Of a stretch of 39,891 nt of DNA, positions 1-6,375 are shown one piece after another (position 1 is the first letter of the stretch; the number at the start of each line of letters is the position of its first letter). Made by a program: the position numbers and the translations under genes. Source of the stretch: WYEN01 sp049976205 (lineage in GTDB: Archaea; Thermoproteota; Thermoprotei_A; Sulfolobales; AG1); contig JBMFIR010000009.1 of NCBI GenBank assembly GCA_049976205.1, positions 1 through 39,891 of the forward strand. Direction: 5' to 3'. The notes below the pieces were generated by a model that saw only the letters and a program-made list of their open reading frames with translations, was not told the origin of the DNA and made no database searches.

Positions 1-1
1 C

Positions 2-724
2 CAATTCTCATGGGAAAAATTCGACATAGTTAGATGGATACTTCAATACTCAGAGAGATATATAAAACTACCTCCTTATCTTACATACATAGAGCCAAAC
101 AAAGCGTATATCCTATACGTGAAAGGAAGTGGTCAAATTAATAGATACGATCTTTGGTACGTAAAACAGGAGTGGGATCCTTATAGAGGATGCGTCAGAA
201 CTGAGACCTGGACTGGTAAAATTAAGCTACAAACAGATGCTGTAAGCATAGTATTTAACAGCGATGGCTCGGCTGTAACCAGATATGAGTATGTGGATAA
301 TGGTTATGTTGATGATGATCTAAGCTATTTCTACGCTAATGCAACAACAATAGGTCCCTACACGCTACAGCCAGGACAAGCATTGGACGTACACTTAAAG
401 ATTAAGGATTATTATGGCTCTCAGAATTGTGTGATAGATGGTATTGAAGTAGGTTTTCCTGCGGGTCCCATTGCTGCTGCATTGTTAAAGAATAAACTTC
501 CTGAGGCTAAGAGAAAAGTATTATCTCTGCTACCTATATCGGTAACTGTTGAGTATAAAGGTGTTGTTTCTTTCTATTGGATTGCTAGATTAAGTAATGT
601 TGGTTCTTACCCCAGTGGGTATAATGCTCCTGAGTACATCTATATTTACTCAAGCGGTGCTGTTTACAACTATGATAACCGATGCAACATTAGATTACCG
701 TTTCTCTTGATAAGATCTGTGTAG
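2..724 (+). CDS. Unrecognised protein, C-terminal part (cut by window edge)
   Basis: The reading frame is open from base 2 to a TAG at 722-724, so this is the end of a gene that begins outside the window. The GTG at 119 is an internal codon of that frame and there is no reason to take it as the start. About 240 residues are visible. They are rich in Tyr, Gly, Asn and Ser, with alternating hydrophobic residues that suggest beta structure, and include a PGQALDVHLKIKD stretch reminiscent of immunoglobulin-like or pilin-like extracellular domains. There is no membrane segment or catalytic motif in the visible part. Three cysteines are present. I do not recognise the family; a surface or secreted protein is a guess from composition only. 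Confidence 0.6.
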   Translation, partial: QFSWEKFDIVRWILQYSERYIKLPPYLTYIEPNKAYILYVKGSGQINRYDLWYVKQEWDPYRGCVRTETWTGKIKLQTDAVSIVFNSDGSAVTRYEYVDNGYVDDDLSYFYANATTIGPYTLQPGQALDVHLKIKDYYGSQNCVIDGIEVGFPAGPIAAALLKNKLPEAKRKVLSLLPISVTVEYKGVVSFYWIARLSNVGSYPSGYNAPEYIYIYSSGAVYNYDNRCNIRLPFLLIRSV

Positions 725-770
725 GATTCATATAATCGAATGAGACTCGTCCTCTGGCTAGCTTAAATAA

Positions 771-776
771 TTTTTT
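771..776 (+). terminator. T-run after the left-edge gene
   Basis: Six consecutive T residues lie about 50 bases after the stop of the left-edge gene, in the short spacer before the convergent regulator gene. U-rich tracts of this kind are the usual intrinsic termination signal in archaea. No hairpin is evident. Confidence 0.35.
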
Positions 777-782
777 ACTAAT

Positions 783-1259
783 TTAAGCTTCATGTGAAAT
801 GGGTATACTAGGTTTTTCTTTCACGATTCTTAGAATCACGTTAGTCACAGATCTCTTTATATGTGGATTCTTGAGGATCCTCTTAATGAATTTATCTAGC
901 TCCTCAGTGTCTCTGAAGGTGGAGACGATGGCTATATCGTATTCACCTGTTATATCATATACTGCTCTCACATTAGGTTCTGAAGCGAGTAATTTCTCTA
1001 CCTCTTCTATGTATCCTCCCTCTACTTGTAGGAGTGTTAATGCATTTAATCTATAGCCTAATTTACCACTATCAATAAGTGCTGTGTATCCAGTTATAAA
1101 TCCTTTCTTCTCTAATTTCTTTATTCTCTCAGCCACCGTTGACGGAGCTTTCTTAAGAAGTCTTGCAATATCTCTAACACTTATACGAGCATTTTCTCTA
1201 AGTATCTCTAGAATCCTAAGATCTAACTCATCTAATGACTCTCTGTACAATGTATCCAA
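783..1259 (-). CDS. Lrp/AsnC-family transcriptional regulator
   Basis: A 158-residue protein of the usual Lrp/AsnC length. Residues about 10-60 form the winged helix-turn-helix (LDLRILEILRENARISVRDIA, then a recognition helix with STVAERIKKLEKKG). Residues about 70-150 form the RAM/ligand-binding alpha-beta sandwich (GEYDIAIVSTF is the typical strand). The start is TTG at 1259-1257. It is divergent from glutamine synthetase, and the 115-bp spacer holds a palindrome placed just upstream of the glnA TATA box; a near copy covers the start codon of this gene. This suggests a nitrogen or amino-acid responsive regulator of glnA that also controls itself. The family assignment is firm, the target is inferred. 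Confidence 0.9.
   Translation of the reverse strand: MDTLYRESLDELDLRILEILRENARISVRDIARLLKKAPSTVAERIKKLEKKGFITGYTALIDSGKLGYRLNALTLLQVEGGYIEEVEKLLASEPNVRAVYDITGEYDIAIVSTFRDTEELDKFIKRILKNPHIKRSVTNVILRIVKEKPSIPISHEA
1243..1259. promoter_or_regulatory. Operator-like site overlapping the Lrp-family start codon
   Basis: The 17 bases CTGTACAATGTATCCAA match the palindrome at 1306-1322 at 14 of 17 positions in the same orientation. The site covers the TTG start codon and first codons of the regulator gene, a position suited to autoregulation. Centre-to-centre distance to the other copy is 63 bp, close to six turns of B-DNA. Confidence 0.5.
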
Positions 1260-1305
1260 CCAAAAAACTACTTATATTCACAATATTTATTTAACACCGA
1301 TCTAT

Positions 1306-1322
1306 TTGGACAATATATCCAA
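1306..1322. promoter_or_regulatory. Palindromic operator-like site upstream of glnA
   Basis: TTGGACAATATATCCAA is an inverted repeat with perfect 5-bp arms (TTGGA / TCCAA) around a 7-bp AT-rich centre. This is the general form of archaeal Lrp-family sites. It ends five bases before the glnA TATA box, overlapping the expected BRE position, so a bound regulator could either recruit or block TFB/TBP. Confidence 0.55.
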
Positions 1323-1326
1323 AGAT

Positions 1327-1336
1327 CTTTATAAAC
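1327..1336 (+). promoter_or_regulatory. glnA TATA box
   Basis: CTTTATAAAC is a good archaeal TATA element, preceded by A/G-rich bases where BRE would lie. Transcription would begin near 1355-1360, leaving a short leader of about 15-20 bases before the TTG at 1375. Confidence 0.55.
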
Positions 1337-1374
1337 TTAAATACTGCACAAACTAAGCGAGAAATTGTGATATT

Positions 1375-2691
1375 TTGAGCAATAATCGTACAAAACTAAT
1401 AATTCATTACACAGATCTCGGTGGTTTTTTGAGGAGTGTAGAGACTAACTATATAGAGACTGAAAACAATGAATTCATAGCTTCATTCGATGGTAGTAGT
1501 GTTACTGGTTTCGAAGATATTGAGAGTAGCGATCTTCTTATCCAACTGGATCATAGTACTCTCAGAGACATTCCATGGATTAATGACATGAAGAGAGGTA
1601 TTGGAAGGATCTATAGACCTAATAAAGAGAGGTATGAGAAAGATCCTAGATATGTTGCAGAGAGATTAAGTAGTTACTTGAATGAGTTGGGTTATAGAGC
1701 TTTAGTAGGAGCAGAATTAGAATTTTTTGTGTTTAAGTCCCTCAAGATAAGTTACGATAATCCCACCACACATATTTCTTATAGAATAAAGCCTCTTGAT
1801 AGAGTTAGATTAGAGAAGAATTATCACGCTCCTGACACATTAGATACTTTATTTACATACAGATTAAAAGTCTCTAAATATTTAGCCTTATTAGATTATG
1901 AGGTGGAGGTATCGCATCACGAAGTCGCTAGATCTCAGATAGAGCTCTCGCTAAGAGCCGGAGACCCTGTCTATATAAGTGATGAAATAATCACAGCCAA
2001 GTGGGTTGCTAAATACGTGGCCTCAGAGATGGGTCTCAAAGCTATTTTCATGCCGAAACCAATATACGGTGAAAATGGTAGTGGTATGCATTTACACATA
2101 AGCTTGTGGAGAGGAGACGAGAATCTATTTTATTCAGCAGATGAAAAAGGATTAAGTGAGTTTGCTAGGTACTTTATTGGTGGATTAATTCATCACTGCA
2201 GAAGTTTAGCTGCCTTAGTAGCCCCTACAACAAATAGCTACAAGAGACTAGTGCTGGGATACGAGGCTCCCGTATATTGTCTATGGGGACACTACAACAG
2301 AAGTGTAGGTATCAGAATACCTGTTGCCTCAAATATTACGAAGACAAGAATCGAATTTAGGGTTCCAGATCCCTCCGCGAATCCTTATCTAGCGATCTCG
2401 GCGACTTTAATGGCTGGTTTAGATGGCATCAAGAAGAAAATAGATCCTGGAGAAGAATTCGTGGGAAACGCCTATGAATTAACACTAAATGAAATTAAAG
2501 AGAGAAACATCAAGACCTTACCGAGAGATCTCTACGAGGCTCTAGAAGAGCTTGAAAACGACCATGAATTTCTCAAACCAGTTTTCAATAAGGAGTTAAT
2601 AGAGAGCTTTATACAGATCAAGAGAAGAGAACTAAACGAGATCTATAAAAGACCCCATCCATACGAGTACATTCTGTACATGGATATATGA
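1375..2691 (+). CDS. glnA: Glutamine synthetase, type I
   Basis: The 438-residue product would make glutamine from glutamate, ammonia and ATP as a cytoplasmic dodecamer. Motifs in order: DGSSVTGF at 39-46 (ammonium-site loop), GAELEFFVF at 112-120 (metal-binding Glu), SHHEVARSQIEL at 180-191, NGSGMHLH at 234-241 (ATP/metal), NRSVGIRIP at 308-316, and RIEFRVPDPSANPYL at 325-339 with metal and substrate residues. It is somewhat shorter than the 440-475 residues common in the family. I see no bacterial-style adenylylation tyrosine loop. The start is TTG at 1375; no strong ribosome-binding site precedes it. It is divergent from the Lrp-family gene, which probably regulates it. A glutamine-synthetase-like paralogue acting on another amine cannot be excluded from sequence alone. 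Confidence 0.92.
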   Translation: MSNNRTKLIIHYTDLGGFLRSVETNYIETENNEFIASFDGSSVTGFEDIESSDLLIQLDHSTLRDIPWINDMKRGIGRIYRPNKERYEKDPRYVAERLSSYLNELGYRALVGAELEFFVFKSLKISYDNPTTHISYRIKPLDRVRLEKNYHAPDTLDTLFTYRLKVSKYLALLDYEVEVSHHEVARSQIELSLRAGDPVYISDEIITAKWVAKYVASEMGLKAIFMPKPIYGENGSGMHLHISLWRGDENLFYSADEKGLSEFARYFIGGLIHHCRSLAALVAPTTNSYKRLVLGYEAPVYCLWGHYNRSVGIRIPVASNITKTRIEFRVPDPSANPYLAISATLMAGLDGIKKKIDPGEEFVGNAYELTLNEIKERNIKTLPRDLYEALEELENDHEFLKPVFNKELIESFIQIKRRELNEIYKRPHPYEYILYMDI

Positions 2692-2703
2692 GAAATTCGC
2701 TTG

Positions 2704-2780
2704 TGGTGGGGCCGCTGGGATTTGAACCCAGGACCACGAGGGCCCAAGCCTCGCATCCTACCAAGCTAGACTACGGCCCC
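2704..2780 (-). tRNA. tRNA-Pro (anticodon UGG)
   Basis: On the minus strand a full cloverleaf reads from G1 at 2780. Acceptor stem GGGGCCG pairs perfectly with CGGCCCC. D arm is GTCT/GGAT. The anticodon stem CGAGG/CCTCG encloses loop CTTGGGC with anticodon TGG. Variable loop is TGGTC and the T arm CTGGG-TTCAAAT-CCCAG. Discriminator A73 is at 2707 and CCA is encoded at 2706-2704. There is no intron. In the precursor the 5' leader GTGGT can pair with A73-CCA-C, which would lengthen the acceptor helix to 12 bp. It lies divergent to thiI. Confidence 0.97.
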
Positions 2781-2809
2781 ACCACTTAATTATTTAATAG
2801 AGTTAGTAT

Positions 2810-2822
2810 CTTATAAAAATTC
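2810..2822 (-). promoter_or_regulatory. TATA box of tRNA-Pro
   Basis: Read on the minus strand, AATTTTTATAAGA lies about 35 bases upstream of the mature tRNA 5' end. This would start transcription near 2790 with a leader of about ten bases. Confidence 0.5.
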
Positions 2823-2906
2823 ACCTGGTTTATGACTTATTTCTTTAATGATGATCTGGTTTAATTTATTAAGCTAAATAATTGTATTGCTTATTTAGAT
2901 TAGGAG

Positions 2907-4331
2907 ATGCCTAAGTATCTTATTAGATTATCTGGGGAAATGTCTCTTAAGGGTACTCATAGAAGAAGACTTGAGAAGCTTCTTGAGAGGAATATAGTTG
3001 CTGGTTTAGGTGGTAACTGCTCTATTAACTGGATCGATAGTGGTAGAGCTCTAGTGGAGTACTCAGGTGACGCAGTAGATATTCTTCGAAGAGTATTTGG
3101 TGTTTTAGAGGTTCTTGAGGTAGCAGAGTTCTCTTTTAATGATATTCAGGATCTATCTAATAAGATCAGAGATCTATTCTGTGAGGAGATTAGAGGGAAG
3201 ATATATGCTCTCAGGATCCATAGAGTGGGTACTCATAGTTTTACATCAATTGATGTTGCTAAATTAGCTGGGGAGAAGCTTAGAGAGTGTGGAGCTGGTG
3301 TGGATCTTGAGAATCCTGAGATCGAGATCTACATTGAGATCAGAGGAGACAGAGTCTATGCAACAACTAATAAGAGAAGATATAGAGGTTTTGGAGGTCT
3401 CCCACTAGGCTCTCAAGCTAGAGTACTTGTTCTATTCTCTGGAGGATTTGACTCTACTGTGGCTACATGGCTTATGCTTAGAAAAGGTTCTCCCACAGAT
3501 CTATTACATATTCGTATGGGCTCTCTAGAGAATTTATATCGAGTAGTTGAGGTAGCAGAAAAACTTGCTCGCAATTGGGCATTAGGACATAAAATGAGGT
3601 TCTTTATAGCTAATTTCTCGAGTATAATTAGAGAAATTAGAGAGAAAATAGATCCTGTGTACTGGCAAATAGCTCTCAGAAGAAGTATGCTTATATTAGC
3701 ACAAGAATACGCTAAGATAAATAGATACGCCTCGATAGTCACTGGTGAGAGTATTTGGGAAGCGAATAGTCAAACTATTGAGAATATAGATGCTTCATCG
3801 AAAAAACTCGATGTAATAGTTATTAGACCAGTTATTGGTTTATCAAAAGATGATATAATTGATCTATCGATTAAAATAGGTTTGTATGAGGATATTAAAA
3901 AAGTCAAAGAGACTTGTTGGCTAGGTTCATACACGCCTCTTAAAATAAATGAGAGTAGATTTATGGATCAATTCTCTAAGATAAGTGATAAGGTCTTCAA
4001 ACAAGCTATTAAAGAGATCATAGAAATAGATCTATATGGGGATTGGAGAAGAGACATAAAAGAGAAAATTGGTACCTCCGAGGACATTGAGATAGATACT
4101 GTACCTAATAGAGCTGTTCTAGTGAATTTAACTAAGAGAAATATTAAGAAGAGATTCATTGGTCATAAAGTAATTAATTTGTCAGAAATCGATAAATACA
4201 GAGATCAAGAGCTAGTTTTGGTGTGTGAAGAAGGCGAATTGAGCGAGTTACTCGCTGAGAGTCTTAGAAGAGCAGGTTTCAAGACTTATAGTCTCAAAGG
4301 AGGTCTCAAAAGATTCTTTGGCTACGAATAA
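2907..4331 (+). CDS. thiI: ThiI-type tRNA 4-thiouridine synthetase with rhodanese domain
   Basis: The 474-residue product would insert sulfur at U8 of tRNA, possibly also serving thiazole synthesis. An N-terminal ferredoxin-like/THUMP region covers about 1-165 (tRNA acceptor binding). The PP-loop ATP site SGGFDS is at 178-183 within the adenylating domain. The last 70 residues look like a rhodanese domain (KVINLSEID, then VLVCEEGELSE, then SLKGGL) with Cys440 at the persulfide position. Cys337 (KETCWLG) sits where the partner cysteine of the E. coli disulfide relay lies. Many archaeal ThiI proteins lack the rhodanese domain, so its presence is notable. ATG at 2907 directly follows AGGAG, too close to act as a normal ribosome-binding site. 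Upstream TTTAATTTATTAAG may be the promoter. Confidence 0.9.
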   Translation: MPKYLIRLSGEMSLKGTHRRRLEKLLERNIVAGLGGNCSINWIDSGRALVEYSGDAVDILRRVFGVLEVLEVAEFSFNDIQDLSNKIRDLFCEEIRGKIYALRIHRVGTHSFTSIDVAKLAGEKLRECGAGVDLENPEIEIYIEIRGDRVYATTNKRRYRGFGGLPLGSQARVLVLFSGGFDSTVATWLMLRKGSPTDLLHIRMGSLENLYRVVEVAEKLARNWALGHKMRFFIANFSSIIREIREKIDPVYWQIALRRSMLILAQEYAKINRYASIVTGESIWEANSQTIENIDASSKKLDVIVIRPVIGLSKDDIIDLSIKIGLYEDIKKVKETCWLGSYTPLKINESRFMDQFSKISDKVFKQAIKEIIEIDLYGDWRRDIKEKIGTSEDIEIDTVPNRAVLVNLTKRNIKKRFIGHKVINLSEIDKYRDQELVLVCEEGELSELLAESLRRAGFKTYSLKGGLKRFFGYE

Positions 4332-4372
4332 TTATATTATCTCAGGAAATACTTACTTAGGAGGGAGATGAA

Positions 4373-4498
4373 GTGGGTGGAAGACAAAAAACAACTATTT
4401 TTATGGGACTAGAGGAGAAGAAAGCAGAAGAAACAGAGAGAAGTAAAACTGAGAGTAAAGAGAGTAAGAAAGAGGAGAAGAGTAAGAAGAAGAAATAG
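4373..4498 (+). CDS. Tiny Lys/Glu-rich protein, possible truncated ribosomal S25e tail
   Basis: A GTG at 4373 preceded by an excellent ribosome-binding site (GGAGGGAG, about seven bases away) opens a 41-codon frame ending at TAG 4496-4498. The product begins MGGRQKTTIF and then becomes almost purely Lys, Glu, Ser and Arg, ending in four lysines. The opening resembles my recollection of the MGG-K-x-K-x-T tails of archaeal ribosomal protein S25e, but the winged-helix body of that protein is absent: after the stop no frame gives a recognisable S25e domain. It lies 41 bases after thiI and just before an sRNA candidate. It could be a real small basic/acidic protein, a decayed S25e, or a leader peptide. 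Confidence 0.45.
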   Translation: MGGRQKTTIFMGLEEKKAEETERSKTESKESKKEEKSKKKK

Positions 4499-4508
4499 TC
4501 TTTTTCTC

Positions 4509-4572
4509 TGGGGATGATAGAGGCTGGGTTGACTGATTCTTTATATGATGTTTTCACGAACCGTTTGACCCA
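4509..4572 (+). ncRNA. Candidate archaeal C/D box methylation-guide sRNA
   Basis: The 64-nt unit has the standard two-guide layout. C box ATGATAG is at 4514-4520, a 12-nt guide follows, D' box CTGA is at 4533-4536, an 8-nt spacer follows, C' box ATGATGT is at 4545-4551, a 13-nt guide follows, and D box TTGA is at 4565-4568. Terminal stem TGGG (4509-4512) pairs perfectly with CCCA (4569-4572), leaving the three-base bulge of a kink-turn. The C and D boxes depart from consensus together: A at C position 6 would pair with T at D position 1, replacing the usual G-C pair. Guides are AGGCTGGGTTGA and TTTCACGAACCGT. I could not assign targets. It lies between the tiny ORF and the transporter cluster and may be processed from the thiI transcript. 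Confidence 0.6.
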
Positions 4573-4629
4573 CTGTACCACACTCCTAGCTCCCTAAGAA
4601 AATTTTATTAATGAAACAGTCTCTAAAGT

Positions 4630-6366
4630 GTGTGGGCTTATCTAATGCCTGATACTAACTATGGTAAAGCTTTCACAGCAGGTTTCTTAATAGGTTTGAT
4701 CATGGGTCTAGTAGATACATACGGCTACGCAACCACAGGCTACACCACAGCTGAGTTAAGTATTATTACAACACCTCTTCTAGTCAAATTAATCTTGGGG
4801 AGAAGCGGAAGTATAAGAGAAATAGTTGCTGGAACTGTTGTCGCCTACGGATTATCATACGCTACAATAATAACTTCAGGAATGCTCATAACATTTGCTT
4901 ACACAAAAATGATCTACGAGAAATATTTCTATGGAACAGACTTTCCCTCGTGGCTATACAGCGAAAAATGTTTTCTTAATTTCTTATGCCCATATATACC
5001 TACATATATATTCATTGGACTACTAAGTCTCCCAGGAATACTACTGGCTTATTTATACAGACACTTACTACTAGATAAACTTCAGCTCCCCTACCCCTTT
5101 GCGATCACGTCATTCATAACATCGGGATTTGTTAGTAAATTAAGATCATATAAAGAGATCTATTTATTAATAATCTCTGGATTAATCTCTCAATTCATAA
5201 TATTTTACTTAGGAGAACCATCAATAGATCTCACAGAAAAATTAAATACCGTACTAAAAGGCTCTGTAATGAGTCTCTCAATATCATTCATCATGCTTTA
5301 TCTCTCGATAGTACTACCCGCGAGAACATCTTTTAGTATAGGTTTTAGTAGTTTATTAACCTCTCTATTTATTCTTCCGTTAGGAGCTTACGTCTCTCTA
5401 TATAATCTGGGGAGAATCTATACAATAGATGAGATCCTCTACAGAGCCTCTTGGTACATAGCCTCAATCATATTTGGCTCTGTTCTTCTCCTGGGCATAT
5501 TATTCATATATAGAATAAGAGGATCTCTGGTGATTATATGGAGAATATCTAGAGAGAAGCGAGATCTCTACCTAGTAGTATTAATCTATTTAGGTTTCGT
5601 CTCTTTGTTCCTCTCAACACTTATTTATGGAGCATCATTTGATATATTCCACATCATAGCCTCATTAGTTTGGGTTCTTCTACTACTCCCAATACTCATA
5701 ATATTGACTACTATAGCAGTTGGTGAAGCAGGTATAGCTGGACAATCACTTTACCCATTCAATACCGTGTATCTCTACTTACTAGGTTTCAGAGATTTCA
5801 CACCTTACATATTCATGGATCACTACTTAGGTATACCTATGCCAGGTAGTCTGAGCTCAGCGAGTGCGAATATTATGAAGATCTCTAGACTCAGCGGGGC
5901 TCCTCTATCGAGACTTCTTATTTTATTTACTTTCTCATTCACTCTGGGATTAGCGATAACAATGTTCTACGGTATCGTGCTCTTAAGAGTCTTTGGATTA
6001 GAATCACCTCAATTATCTCTCTTGAGATGGCTTCCATACGTTAGCTGGTCTATTATGGTTTACAAAGGATTACTTGACTACGCCACTATTGGGGGAGGAT
6101 TGATCATAGGAGCGCTCTATATGGCAACTATTTTATTGATCAGCATGATCTCTCCAATAAAAATATCACCAATACCATTTATAATAGGAATGTCCCTGAC
6201 CCCGGACTACGGGATCTTATTTATAATTGGTTCATTCATAAGATGGTATTTATCAAAATTCGGTATAGAGGTTCAAGAGAAGTTATCAATATATTCAATA
6301 GCTTTATTAGTAGGGAGTGGTCTAGCTATACCAAGTTACATTATTTATAGTATCCTTGTTAGATAG
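4630..6366 (+). CDS. OPT-superfamily-like polytopic membrane transporter
   Basis: A very hydrophobic 578-residue protein with roughly 13-15 predicted membrane segments. The N-terminal FTAGFLIGLIMGLVDTYGY segment, an LPYPFA motif near residue 155 after the fourth helix, and a C-terminal PIPFIIGMSL followed by a GSFIRWYLSKFG helix resemble the oligopeptide-transporter (OPT) family pattern. No ATP-binding motif is present. The GTG at 4630 gives MWAYLMPD; ATG at 4645 is an alternative start that suits a TATA element around 4600-4612. The stop abuts the next gene, so it is probably co-transcribed with the FtsX-like permeases and ABC ATPase downstream. That partnership is unusual because OPT carriers work without an ATPase. 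The substrate is unknown. Confidence 0.6.
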   Translation: MWAYLMPDTNYGKAFTAGFLIGLIMGLVDTYGYATTGYTTAELSIITTPLLVKLILGRSGSIREIVAGTVVAYGLSYATIITSGMLITFAYTKMIYEKYFYGTDFPSWLYSEKCFLNFLCPYIPTYIFIGLLSLPGILLAYLYRHLLLDKLQLPYPFAITSFITSGFVSKLRSYKEIYLLIISGLISQFIIFYLGEPSIDLTEKLNTVLKGSVMSLSISFIMLYLSIVLPARTSFSIGFSSLLTSLFILPLGAYVSLYNLGRIYTIDEILYRASWYIASIIFGSVLLLGILFIYRIRGSLVIIWRISREKRDLYLVVLIYLGFVSLFLSTLIYGASFDIFHIIASLVWVLLLLPILIILTTIAVGEAGIAGQSLYPFNTVYLYLLGFRDFTPYIFMDHYLGIPMPGSLSSASANIMKISRLSGAPLSRLLILFTFSFTLGLAITMFYGIVLLRVFGLESPQLSLLRWLPYVSWSIMVYKGLLDYATIGGGLIIGALYMATILLISMISPIKISPIPFIIGMSLTPDYGILFIIGSFIRWYLSKFGIEVQEKLSIYSIALLVGSGLAIPSYIIYSILVR

Positions 6367-6375
6367 GTGATCATA

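Noticed and set aside
2848..2906. Perfect ATGATGA C-box-like motif upstream of thiI
   Set aside because: No CTGA box lies at 10-14 bases downstream or in the expected position for a D box, and no closing stem is present.
4357..4581. A 74-codon minus-strand frame (MVQWVKRF...)
   Set aside because: It is the complement of the Lys/Glu-rich ORF and of the sRNA candidate; runs of Phe, Leu and Ser are the antisense of AAG/GAG-rich DNA.
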